A stretch of 31,361 bases of DNA from JALOTE01 sp031422195 (GTDB taxonomy: Bacteria > Pseudomonadota > Alphaproteobacteria > Rhizobiales > Rhizobiaceae). Positions 16,243-23,173 of this stretch are shown here, piece after piece (position 1 is the first letter of the stretch; each line of letters begins with the position of its first letter). A program made the position numbers and the translations under genes. The stretch covers positions 1 through 31,361 of the forward strand of contig JANOPZ010000076.1 in NCBI GenBank assembly GCA_031422195.1, given 5' to 3'. The notes beneath the pieces were generated by a model. That model was not told the DNA's origin. It saw only the letters and a program-made list of their open reading frames with translations, and searched no databases.

Positions 16243-16516
16243 GACTGGCAATCATTTTGGCCGGCGGCACCGGCAATTGCGGGGGCACACGCGGATGCTT
16301 TTGCCGCGCGCAGAACGTTAGATTTAGCGTTGCGACACATATCAAACAAGTATGACGTGTCAAACAGATTGGCACTGATTGGGGATGATAGGCTCACAAA
16401 CATTGACCCTATGCTCAAGCAACGCTACCACAAGCAGGCTTAAGTGCTTCAAAAGCACAGACGAAATGGCTGCTAGACGGCGGTTGGCCCGCGTTCAAAA
16501 CGAAGGAGGTAACATT
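16243..16516. other. Divergent intergenic region between tkt and DUF4164-zapA
   Basis: These 274 bases hold no convincing gene. They should carry the promoters of tkt (minus) and of the DUF4164-zapA pair (plus). A 6-bp stem with a 3-base loop, GTGCTT-CAA-AAGCAC, lies at 16444-16458. A weak sigma-70-like candidate for the plus strand begins with TTGACC near 16404. Neither is secure. Confidence 0.35.
16503..16510 (+). promoter_or_regulatory. Consensus ribosome binding site AAGGAGGT fixing the DUF4164 start
   Basis: This near-perfect Shine-Dalgarno sequence lies 6 bases before ATG 16517 and rules out the longer upstream reading of the frame, which opens at 16379. Confidence 0.85.
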
Positions 16517-16771
16517 ATGACCTCATCAATAGACCGTATTCACACCGCTTTAAGCGCGCTTGAGGCGGCAATTGACACACGTTTGGAGCGTGATGTTGAT
16601 TATGCGGAAGCGGACGCAGAAGTGCAACGCATGAATGTTGACCGCGCACGACTGGCCCAAGAGCTTGATTCTGCGGAAGCCAAATCAGAACGATTGGCCG
16701 AAGTGAACCGTGAGGTGTCGCGGCGCCTCGTGTCGGCGATGGAAACCATTCGCTCGGTTCTGGGTAAATAA
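16517..16771 (+). CDS. DUF4164 family coiled-coil protein
   Basis: An 84-residue, highly charged and almost wholly helical protein (TALSALEAAIDTRLERDV..., then ARLAQELDSAEAKSERLAEV) that probably forms a coiled coil. It resembles the rhizobial DUF4164 family, whose genes sit directly before zapA. No catalytic motif is seen and the function is unknown; the position suggests a link to cell division. The AAGGAGGT site makes ATG 16517 a firm start. zapA begins 11 bases after its stop. Confidence 0.8.
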   Translation: MTSSIDRIHTALSALEAAIDTRLERDVDYAEADAEVQRMNVDRARLAQELDSAEAKSERLAEVNREVSRRLVSAMETIRSVLGK

Positions 16772-16782
16772 GGATCTTATTG

Positions 16783-17142
16783 ATGGCTCAAGTAACGATC
16801 AACATTGATGGCAAGCCCTACAAAATGGCTTGCGATGAAGGCCAGGAAGCGCATCTTGAAAAACTGGGTATCCGGTTTGACCAATATGTCAGCCATCTGA
16901 AATCATCCTTTGGCGAAATCGGTGACCAGCGCTTGCTGGTGATGTCGGGCGTGATGGTGATGGATGAAATGCAGGAGCTGGAACGCCGGATCACCGCGCT
17001 CGAAGCTGAGCTGGCAAAGGTTCAAGAAGCAGCAGGCAAAGCCGAGCGCCGTTTGGCTGAAGGCGGCATGGGCACAGAGCGCGCACTGGCAACAATTGCC
17101 GATAAACTGGAAGGGTTGGCCGCGCGAATTGCGGGCGGCTGA
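16783..17142 (+). CDS. zapA: Cell division protein ZapA
   Basis: ZapA binds FtsZ and helps bundle its filaments at the division ring. The 119 residues show the small N-terminal ZapA fold (AQVTINIDGKPYKMACDEGQE, then LGIRFDQYVSHLKSSFGEIGDQRLLVMSGVMVMDE) followed by a coiled coil (ELERRITALEAELAKVQEAAGKAERRL). A TTG one codon upstream is ignored in favour of ATG 16783, which has AAGGA about 8 bases ahead. The stop codon directly abuts the stop of coaA on the other strand, so there is no room here for the 6S RNA gene often found after zapA. Confidence 0.92.
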   Translation: MAQVTINIDGKPYKMACDEGQEAHLEKLGIRFDQYVSHLKSSFGEIGDQRLLVMSGVMVMDEMQELERRITALEAELAKVQEAAGKAERRLAEGGMGTERALATIADKLEGLAARIAGG

Positions 17143-18120
17143 TTATAGTTTTCTCAATGACACTTGATCAACCAGATGATTTGGCCCTTTTCGTAAAATC
17201 AAATCAGCTCTTGGCCGTGTTGGCATGATATTTTCATGTAGATTTTTAAGATTGGTGTCGCGCCATAAACGCTCTGCAATTTTTCGCGCTTCAACCTCAT
17301 TCATCTCAGCATAACGGTGGAAGAACGATTCCGGATCGCGGAATGCTGTCTGGCGCAGGCCCATGAAGCGGTCGACATACCAGCGGTGAATATCGCCTTC
17401 ATCAGCATCAATATAAATGGAAAAATCAAAAAAGTCTGAGACCATTGGCACGTCGCGGCCATCCAGCGGTAAGGGCCGGGTTTGCAAAACGTTGATGCCT
17501 TCAAATATTAAGATATCCGGCTGATAGATATGAATATGTTCACCTTGCACAACATCATAGATCATATGCGAATAGACCGGCGCTTCGACATCGGGTTCAC
17601 CGGCTTTAATGCCGGACAAAAACTTCAAAACCGCCTTTTGATCATAGCTTTCAGGAAAGCCTTTGCGCTCCATGAGGCCATTGGCTTTCAAAACGGCGTT
17701 GGGCAAGAGAAATCCATCGGTGGTGACCAGATCGACCTTGGGGCTGTTGGGCCAGCGCGCCAATAGCTCTTTTAGCACACGCGCCGTTGTGGATTTGCCA
17801 ACAGCCACCGATCCAGCGATGCCAATAATAAAAGGTGTTTTTCGTTTATCTGGAACATTCAAAAATTTGCGGCGCTGGTAAAACAGCCATTTGGCTGATT
17901 CAACATGGGCCGATAGTAGCCGTGACAATGACAGATAGATTTTTGACACTTCGCCCAGATCAATCGGGTCATTGATAGAGCGCAGGCGTTGCACCTCATC
18001 ATTGGTCAAGGTGAGCGGTGTATCGGCGCGAAATTCCGCCCATTGTTCTGCAGAAAAATAGCGGTAAGGGCTGGTGACAGAGTTGTCATAGAAAGACGGG
18101 TCTTCAACACGTTGGTCCAA
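17143..18120 (-). CDS. coaA: Pantothenate kinase, type I (CoaA)
   Basis: CoaA phosphorylates pantothenate, the first step of coenzyme A synthesis. The P-loop GSVAVGKST (103-111), the TTDGFLLPN motif near 133, the KGFPESYD segment near 153, and IFEGINVLQ near 208 identify the prokaryotic type I enzyme; the 325-residue length fits. The start is a TTG at 18120, supported by a GAGGGAG site about 7 bases upstream; no nearby in-frame ATG exists. It is the last gene of the his operon, 24 bases after hisE, a conserved rhizobial position. Its end abuts the zapA stop. Confidence 0.95.
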   Translation of the reverse strand: MDQRVEDPSFYDNSVTSPYRYFSAEQWAEFRADTPLTLTNDEVQRLRSINDPIDLGEVSKIYLSLSRLLSAHVESAKWLFYQRRKFLNVPDKRKTPFIIGIAGSVAVGKSTTARVLKELLARWPNSPKVDLVTTDGFLLPNAVLKANGLMERKGFPESYDQKAVLKFLSGIKAGEPDVEAPVYSHMIYDVVQGEHIHIYQPDILIFEGINVLQTRPLPLDGRDVPMVSDFFDFSIYIDADEGDIHRWYVDRFMGLRQTAFRDPESFFHRYAEMNEVEARKIAERLWRDTNLKNLHENIMPTRPRADLILRKGPNHLVDQVSLRKL

Positions 18121-18144
18121 AAGCTAGCTCCCTCACACAATCGG

Positions 18145-18468
18145 CTAAGCAGAAGGCCGCGACGCCTTTTCACTCACCCCACTTTGGGCCGTGCGCCTCG
18201 CCAGTTCATTGAGCACATCGCTCAGCGGAACCTTCGCAAGCGCCATCACCACCAGCCAATGATAGAGAAGATCAGCGCTTTCGCCAATGAGGGCTTTTTT
18301 ATCGTGTTTAACCGCTGCAATAACAGCCTCAACTGCCTCTTCGCCCAGTTTTTGTGCGGCCTTGTCCATGCCTTTGGACATGAGCTGCACTGTCCAAGAC
18401 GACATATCGCCGGATGTTGCACGCGCGGCAATTAAGGCTTCCAAATCCTGTAATTGAAATTCAGTCAT
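18145..18468 (-). CDS. hisE: Phosphoribosyl-ATP pyrophosphatase HisE
   Basis: HisE hydrolyses phosphoribosyl-ATP to phosphoribosyl-AMP in the second step of histidine synthesis. The MazG-like all-helical core shows KLGEEAVEAVIAA and the metal-binding ESADLLYHWLVVM. The 107-residue length is normal for a stand-alone HisE; hisI must be elsewhere. It starts 4 bases after hisF ends. Confidence 0.95.
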   Translation of the reverse strand: MTEFQLQDLEALIAARATSGDMSSWTVQLMSKGMDKAAQKLGEEAVEAVIAAVKHDKKALIGESADLLYHWLVVMALAKVPLSDVLNELARRTAQSGVSEKASRPSA

Positions 18469-18472
18469 CTGA

Positions 18473-19249
18473 TCAATCCATTCTCATTGGAACGCCTGCT
18501 GCGGCAAGTGCAGCTTTGGCTTCAGCAATGGTATAAGTGCCAAAATGAAAAATCGAGGCCGCGAGCAAACCCGTTGCATGGCCAAGTTTTGCGCCATCAA
18601 CCAAGTGCTGCAAATTGCCAACGCCGCCAGAGGCAATCACGGGCACGGGCACGGCATCGGCTATTGCGCGGGTGAGCGGCAGATCATAGCCAATTTTTGT
18701 GCCATCGCGGTCCATAGAGGTGAGCAGAATTTCACCAGCGCCGAGGTGCACAACTTTTATCGCAAATTCAACAGCATCAATGCCGGTGGCATTACGCCCG
18801 CCATGGGTGAAAATTTCAAAACGGTCCGTTTCGCCTGGCTTTGACACGCGTTTGGCATCTATCGCCACCACAATACATTGATTGCCGAATTTGTCGGCGG
18901 CTTCGGCAACAAGATCAGGGTTGGAAACTGCGGCTGTATTGATCGACACTTTGTCAGCGCCAGCAAGCAGGAGTTTGCGAATATCAGAAACTTGGCGCAC
19001 ACCGCCGCCGACGGTGACAGGCATAAAACACTCGTCCGCCGTACGAGCAATCACATCATAAATCGTATCACGGTTGTTAATAGAAGCCGTAATATCAAGA
19101 ATGCAAAGTTCATCGGCTCCCGCTGCATCATAAGCTTTGGCGATAGCCACCGGATCACCGGCATCAACAAAGTCGATGAAGCTGACGCCCTTGACGACGC
19201 GGCCATTTTTAACATCCAGGCAAGGAATGATACGGGTTTTAAGTGTCAT
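18473..19249 (-). CDS. hisF: Imidazole glycerol phosphate synthase cyclase subunit HisF
   Basis: HisF is the (beta/alpha)8-barrel half of IGP synthase; with HisH it closes the imidazole ring, yielding IGP and AICAR. The catalytic aspartates are visible as D11 in IIPCLDVKNG and the aspartate in VVAIDAKRV (about 130). The phosphate-binding loops VTVGGGVR and VIASGGVGN are present. The length of 258 residues is normal. The start ATG touches a perfect 9-bp hairpin and shows no Shine-Dalgarno sequence, so its translation may be controlled. In this window its usual neighbour hisA is separated from it by an alternative oxidase gene. Confidence 0.97.
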   Translation of the reverse strand: MTLKTRIIPCLDVKNGRVVKGVSFIDFVDAGDPVAIAKAYDAAGADELCILDITASINNRDTIYDVIARTADECFMPVTVGGGVRQVSDIRKLLLAGADKVSINTAAVSNPDLVAEAADKFGNQCIVVAIDAKRVSKPGETDRFEIFTHGGRNATGIDAVEFAIKVVHLGAGEILLTSMDRDGTKIGYDLPLTRAIADAVPVPVIASGGVGNLQHLVDGAKLGHATGLLAASIFHFGTYTIAEAKAALAAAGVPMRMD

Positions 19250-19270
19250 ACAGGCGCAATAGCGCCTGTA
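19249..19270 (-). repeat. Perfect 9-bp inverted repeat abutting the hisF start codon
   Basis: Arms TACAGGCGC and GCGCCTGTA flank a 4-base loop. In the minus-strand mRNA the 3' arm ends on the A of the hisF ATG and covers the place where a ribosome binding site should be. There is no T-run after it, so it is not a standard terminator. It lies in the 40-base gap between the alternative oxidase gene and hisF. Confidence 0.7.
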
Positions 19271-19289
19271 TTCAAATCAAACAACACTT

Positions 19290-20018
19290 TTACGCAGTGA
19301 CCGTTCGCCCTGCCATCTCATCGGAAAAGCCATGGTTTACATCACGGTGCCCGGCTTCATCCAGCCGGACAGCGATCACCACATCGCGCAGCCGCGCATC
19401 TTGCGGCAATTTCCAATACTCTATTGCAAACTTAGGCGCTGGAACGTTTTCGGTCAGGCCAGAGTCAATTGTTTCCAAATATTGGGTGTAGCTGTAAACC
19501 GCCTCTTCTTCCAAATAACCGACAAAGCGATGCGCAACACGTGGCCAAAGGATGTAAAAAACAAAAAAGCCGTTGAAAAATATGCCTTGCGCCAGAATGA
19601 TCAACGCACGTTCAAACCAATTGGGTTTTGCAACTTCAATGAACGTCATTAAATGTGCACGCTCGTTTTCAGCCTCATCCAGCAACGTTCTGATCCAGCC
19701 GCGATCATCTTGAAATTTTCGCAGCGCCCGCAAATGTGTGAGCATTCCGCCGACCATGCCGGGAACGGCTGCAACTGTTTCCAAAATCACCGCACGGTGG
19801 CCATAACGTTTACTGAAAAATGCGTCGGCAAAAAACCGCAGGAATTTCACTGCCCCCAATGCGAACTTATCGCCAAAGCCAATCGGCTTATAATGGGTGA
19901 CTTCCAGCGTGCTCTCGGTTGGATTTGATTTTGTGTGTACCACGGCTATGCCCTCTTTGTTTTTATACCGCGCATGTGGGTGTTGAGTGACGTCATTGCT
20001 ATGCGGCGAATTGACCAA
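19290..20018 (-). CDS. aox: Alternative oxidase (diiron quinol oxidase)
   Basis: Alternative oxidase takes electrons from ubiquinol to reduce oxygen to water without pumping protons, on the inner face of the cytoplasmic membrane. All four iron-binding motifs are seen: LETVA (E80), ENERAHL (E119, H122), LEEEAVYSYT (E171 region, with the conserved Tyr), and RLDEAGHRDVNH (E221, H224). The last differs from the usual RADEAHHRDVNH at two non-ligand positions. The length is 242 residues from TTG 20018, which has no ribosome binding site. GTG 19943, with GAGGG about 8 bases ahead, would give 217 residues and may be the true start. It lies between hisA and hisF on the same strand, an unexpected place for a respiratory gene. 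Confidence 0.92.
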   Translation of the reverse strand: MVNSPHSNDVTQHPHARYKNKEGIAVVHTKSNPTESTLEVTHYKPIGFGDKFALGAVKFLRFFADAFFSKRYGHRAVILETVAAVPGMVGGMLTHLRALRKFQDDRGWIRTLLDEAENERAHLMTFIEVAKPNWFERALIILAQGIFFNGFFVFYILWPRVAHRFVGYLEEEAVYSYTQYLETIDSGLTENVPAPKFAIEYWKLPQDARLRDVVIAVRLDEAGHRDVNHGFSDEMAGRTVTA

Positions 20019-20044
20019 TCGTTCTTGAACGGCATCTGCTGCGC

Positions 20045-20782
20045 CTATGGCTTGGCTTCCAACATTCTTAATGCTTTGCTTGCATCAATTCGGCCGTCAT
20101 AGAGCGCGCGGCCGGTTATTGCGCCTTCAAGCCGGGCGGCATCCGGCTTCAACATACGGGCGACATCATCAAGTGAGGCCAGCCCTCCTGATGCGATGAT
20201 CGGAATTGAGACGGCGTTGGCAACGGCAATAGTTGCCTCCCAATTGATGCCAGCCAATATGCCGTCGCGGTCAATATCAGTATAGATGATTGCGGTAACG
20301 CCTGCACCCTCAAATTTTTGTGCCAGCTCAATGACACCCAAAGACGAGGCTTCAGCCCAGCCTTCAACAGCGACTTGGCCGCCTTTGGCATCAATACCGA
20401 CGGCCACTTGGCCCGGAAATAATTTGCAGGCCTCAATCACCAAAGCTGGGTTTCGCACCGCGACCGTGCCAAGAATAACACGGGCAAGGCCCTTATCCAG
20501 CCAAGCCTCAATATGCGCCAAAGTTCTGATACCTCCGCCCAATTGCACTGGGTTTTTGGTGGCTTTCAAAATCGCGTCAACCGCCGCGCCATTGCGGCTT
20601 TCACCGGCAAACGCACCGTCTAGATCAACCACATGCAGCCATGAAAAGCCTTGGTCCTCGAAAGCTTTCGCTTGCGCGCCAGGATCTTCATTATAGACTT
20701 GCGCAGAAGCCATCTCCCCCAATTTAAGCCGGACGCATTGGCCGGATTTTAAGTCGATGGCGGGGAACAGAATTTTGGTCAT
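20045..20782 (-). CDS. hisA: Phosphoribosylformimino-AICAR ribotide isomerase HisA
   Basis: HisA carries out the Amadori rearrangement that gives the substrate of HisH-HisF. It is a (beta/alpha)8 barrel homologous to HisF. The catalytic aspartates are in FPAIDLKSGQCVRL (near the N-terminus) and YTDIDRDG (middle), with phosphate loops QLGGGIR and IIASGGLAS. The frame opens four codons earlier, but ATG 20782 overlaps the last base of the hisH stop (TGATG) and gives MTKILFPAID, as in homologues; 245 residues. The alternative oxidase gene follows. Confidence 0.96.
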   Translation of the reverse strand: MTKILFPAIDLKSGQCVRLKLGEMASAQVYNEDPGAQAKAFEDQGFSWLHVVDLDGAFAGESRNGAAVDAILKATKNPVQLGGGIRTLAHIEAWLDKGLARVILGTVAVRNPALVIEACKLFPGQVAVGIDAKGGQVAVEGWAEASSLGVIELAQKFEGAGVTAIIYTDIDRDGILAGINWEATIAVANAVSIPIIASGGLASLDDVARMLKPDAARLEGAITGRALYDGRIDASKALRMLEAKP

Positions 20783-21432
20783 CAAACCCGCCACTCCAAA
20801 AAATTACTAATCAATTTTAACCCAAGCTTCTGGCTTTTTTCAGGGTGAAACTGCGTTCCCACCATATTGTCCCGGCCAACCATCGCCGTAACCGCCATGC
20901 TATAATCGGTCGTAGCGATCAACTCAGCAGGCGTGGCAACGGCCAGATGGTAGGAATGCACAAAATAGGCGTGCCAACCTTCCGGCCCCAAAGGAATGCC
21001 TTCCAGTAAAGCATGATCAGAAACGCGATCCAGCGTGTTCCAGCCAATTTGCGGAATTCGGAGGGCCTTATCAGATGGTTCCATCGGCACGACGTCGCCT
21101 GAAATCCAATCAAGACCATTTGTGATCTCTTTTTCCAGCCCGCGCGTCGACATTAATTGCATACCGACACAAATGCCTAAAAATGGCCGTGCTTTTTTAA
21201 TGATGGTTTCATGTAGCGTTTCGACCATACCGGGAACCGCATCAAGCCCGCGACGGCAATCAGCATAGGCACCAACGCCCGGCAAGACGATGCGGTCCGC
21301 TTGGGCAACAAGATCTTCTTGGGCGGTGACAATAATTTTTGCGTTCAAACCTAATTCCAATGAGGCACGCTCAAAGGCTTTTTGCGCCGAGCGCAAATTG
21401 CCGGAGCCATAATCAATAATTGCAACCAGCAT
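20782..21432 (-). CDS. hisH: Imidazole glycerol phosphate synthase glutaminase subunit HisH
   Basis: HisH is the class I glutamine amidotransferase that supplies ammonia to HisF through a barrel tunnel. The catalytic triad is visible: C88 in FLGICVGMQLM, and H196 and E198 in GTQFHPEKSQ. The N-terminal IIDYGSGNLRS and the oxyanion-loop LPGVGAYADC are typical. The length of 216 residues is normal. It starts 15 bases after the DUF2628 gene and overlaps hisA by one base. Confidence 0.97.
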   Translation of the reverse strand: MLVAIIDYGSGNLRSAQKAFERASLELGLNAKIIVTAQEDLVAQADRIVLPGVGAYADCRRGLDAVPGMVETLHETIIKKARPFLGICVGMQLMSTRGLEKEITNGLDWISGDVVPMEPSDKALRIPQIGWNTLDRVSDHALLEGIPLGPEGWHAYFVHSYHLAVATPAELIATTDYSMAVTAMVGRDNMVGTQFHPEKSQKLGLKLISNFLEWRV

Positions 21433-21447
21433 TGTTTAGCCCTTTGT

Positions 21448-21888
21448 CTAATTTCTGGCTGGAAACGCAAAAGCGTTTGAAGAAAGCCCGCTGGAGCGGC
21501 CACTCAGTGCAGGTGCAAAATTAAATGTTGCTTCCGGCAAAGCGCCAAAATAGCGGATTTCCGCTTCTTCCGCATTGCCGGCTTCCACAACTGCGGTTTC
21601 GTGCCAACCCAAACGCTCTAAATTGGCGATGCGCAGGGTGGCTCCCTCCAGAGCAATGTAAATGGAAATTGGCAGATCGGCGGCCAAAGCCAAAAGATGT
21701 GCGTTGAGGTACCAGCTCGCCAGACTACCCAAAATCATGATGCTGATCACGGCAAAAGCTGCCAGCCATTGACGATAAAACAACAACCAAAAATACGGCA
21801 CAATCAATGCGGGCAGCGAAAAACCATCACGGATAAACTGTGCGGCTGGCGCATCACCCTCTTTTTGCATGACCACATATCGGGCCAT
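21448..21888 (-). CDS. DUF2628 family membrane protein
   Basis: A 146-residue protein matching the DUF2628 pattern: a short cytoplasmic N-terminus (ARYVVMQKEG, then FIRDGFSLPALIVPYFWLLFYRQW), two or three membrane helices within about residues 26-80, and a soluble tail starting with YIALEGATLRIANLERLGW. The function is unknown. The gene is regularly found between hisB and hisH in rhizobia, and here its ATG follows the hisB stop with no spacer, so it is clearly part of the operon. No residue suggests catalysis. Confidence 0.85.
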   Translation of the reverse strand: MARYVVMQKEGDAPAAQFIRDGFSLPALIVPYFWLLFYRQWLAAFAVISIMILGSLASWYLNAHLLALAADLPISIYIALEGATLRIANLERLGWHETAVVEAGNAEEAEIRYFGALPEATFNFAPALSGRSSGLSSNAFAFPARN

Positions 21889-22476
21889 TTACAAAACGCC
21901 TTTGGTCGAAGGTATTGCATCAAATCGCGGATCGGCCTCAACGGCCATACGCATGGCGCGCGCGACGGCTTTGAATGTGGCTTCAGCAATGTGGTGGCTG
22001 TTAAAACCATGCACCTGATCAATATGCAGCGTTATACCGCCGTGTGTGGCTATGGCTTGGAAAAACTCCCGCACCAGCTCCGTGTCAAATGTGCCAATTT
22101 TGGATGTTGGAAATGCTACATTCCAAACCAAATAGGCCCTTCCTGACAAATCTAATGTTGCGCGAACTTGCGCATCGTCCATGGGCAATGAACATTCGCC
22201 ATAGCGTCGGATACCGCGTTTGTCGCCGAGCGCTTTTGTCAGCGCTTGACCGATGGCAATACCGACATCTTCAACCGTATGGTGATCATCAATGTGCAAA
22301 TCCCCGGTGGCGCGCACATCAAGGTCAATCATAGAATGACGCGCCAATTGGTCGAGCATATGGTCAAAAAATCCAACGCCGGTTTGGTTCTGATGCGCAC
22401 CAACGCCGTCCAAATCGACACCAACAAATATTTCGGTTTCATTGGTTTTGCGGGTAATGCTGGCAGTTCGGCTCAT
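21889..22476 (-). CDS. hisB: Imidazoleglycerol-phosphate dehydratase HisB
   Basis: HisB dehydrates imidazole glycerol phosphate in the sixth step of histidine synthesis, using manganese. Metal-binding histidine motifs are clear: FFDHMLDQLARHS, DLHIDDHHTVEDVG, and GFNSHHIAEATFKA. It is the monofunctional form, without the phosphatase domain found in enteric bacteria. An ATG at 22497 is possible, but ATG 22476 has GAGG 6 bases upstream and gives MSRTASITRKTNET, 195 residues, as in homologues. It is the first gene of the minus-strand his-coaA operon and is divergent from hslV across 76 bases. Confidence 0.96.
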   Translation of the reverse strand: MSRTASITRKTNETEIFVGVDLDGVGAHQNQTGVGFFDHMLDQLARHSMIDLDVRATGDLHIDDHHTVEDVGIAIGQALTKALGDKRGIRRYGECSLPMDDAQVRATLDLSGRAYLVWNVAFPTSKIGTFDTELVREFFQAIATHGGITLHIDQVHGFNSHHIAEATFKAVARAMRMAVEADPRFDAIPSTKGVL

Positions 22477-22552
22477 GATGCGCCTCAAGAGTTGCATTGA
22501 TTACCAATGCACATACATAAGCAGCGGTATGATTTGAAGGGAATAATGGCAA

Positions 22553-23173
22553 ATGAGCGAAAAGGATGAACGCGGCCCGGGAACCTATGGTCCCAACCTT
22601 TATGGACCCAACCTTTATGGACCCAACCTTTATGGACCGATGCACGCAACAACGATTGTCATCGTGCGAAAGGGCAATAAAGTTGTGATTGCTGGTGACG
22701 GGCAGGTTTCGCTTGGCCAAACTGTGATGAAGGGCAATGCCCGCAAAGTGCGCCGTATCGGTAAAGACAATGATGTGATCACCGGTTTTGCCGGAGCAAC
22801 CGCTGACGCTTTCACGCTGCTTGACCGGCTGGAAAAGAAACTCGAGCAATATCAGGGCCAGTTGATGCGGGCCTGCGTCGAGCTGGCCAAAGATTGGCGC
22901 ACGGACAAGTATTTGCGCAATTTGGAAGCCATGATGCTGGTGGCGGATAAAAACATTTCGCTTTGCATTACTGGCGCGGGCGATGTGCTGGAGCCTGAAC
23001 ATGGCGTTATGGCAATTGGTTCTGGCGGCAATTATGCGCTTGCTGCCGCCTTGGCTTTAGCGGATTCTGATTTAGATGCCGAACAGATTGCCCGCAAAGC
23101 CATGAACATTGCAGCAAATATTTGCGTTTACACCAACCATAATGTGATCGTTGAAAGCTTGGACACCCATTGA
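22553..23173 (+). CDS. hslV: ATP-dependent protease proteolytic subunit HslV with repeat-expanded propeptide
   Basis: HslV (ClpQ) is the threonine-protease core of the HslUV degradation machine in the cytoplasm. The mature part starts at T33 in HATTIVIVRKGNKVVIAGDGQVSLGQ, the catalytic N-terminal threonine, and ends with VYTNHNVIVESLD. Alphaproteobacterial HslV proteins carry a short cleaved leader containing YGPMH. Here the leader is 32 residues, with three extra YGPNL units before YGPMH, from a 15-base tandem repeat. The ATG has AAGGGA some 11 bases upstream, a slightly long spacing. The stop overlaps the next gene (TGATG). Its partner hslU lies about 1.7 kb downstream. Confidence 0.95.
   Translation: MSEKDERGPGTYGPNLYGPNLYGPNLYGPMHATTIVIVRKGNKVVIAGDGQVSLGQTVMKGNARKVRRIGKDNDVITGFAGATADAFTLLDRLEKKLEQYQGQLMRACVELAKDWRTDKYLRNLEAMMLVADKNISLCITGAGDVLEPEHGVMAIGSGGNYALAAALALADSDLDAEQIARKAMNIAANICVYTNHNVIVESLDTH
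22586..22638 (+). repeat. 15-bp tandem repeat (3 full copies plus part) in the HslV propeptide
   Basis: Units at 22586-22600, 22601-22615 and 22616-22630 encode YGPNL; the partial fourth runs into YGPMH, the native processing-site sequence. Units two and three are identical; the first differs at one base (GGT versus GGA). The period keeps the frame. Confidence 0.9.

Noticed and set aside
16379..16516. 46-codon N-terminal extension of the DUF4164 gene
   Set aside because: The AAGGAGGT site at 16503-16510 is perfectly placed for ATG 16517, and the extension does not look like protein.
19249..19270. AOX-hisF hairpin as an intrinsic terminator
   Set aside because: No T-run follows the stem, and it ends on the hisF start codon. 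A terminator there would cut off hisF, hisE and coaA.
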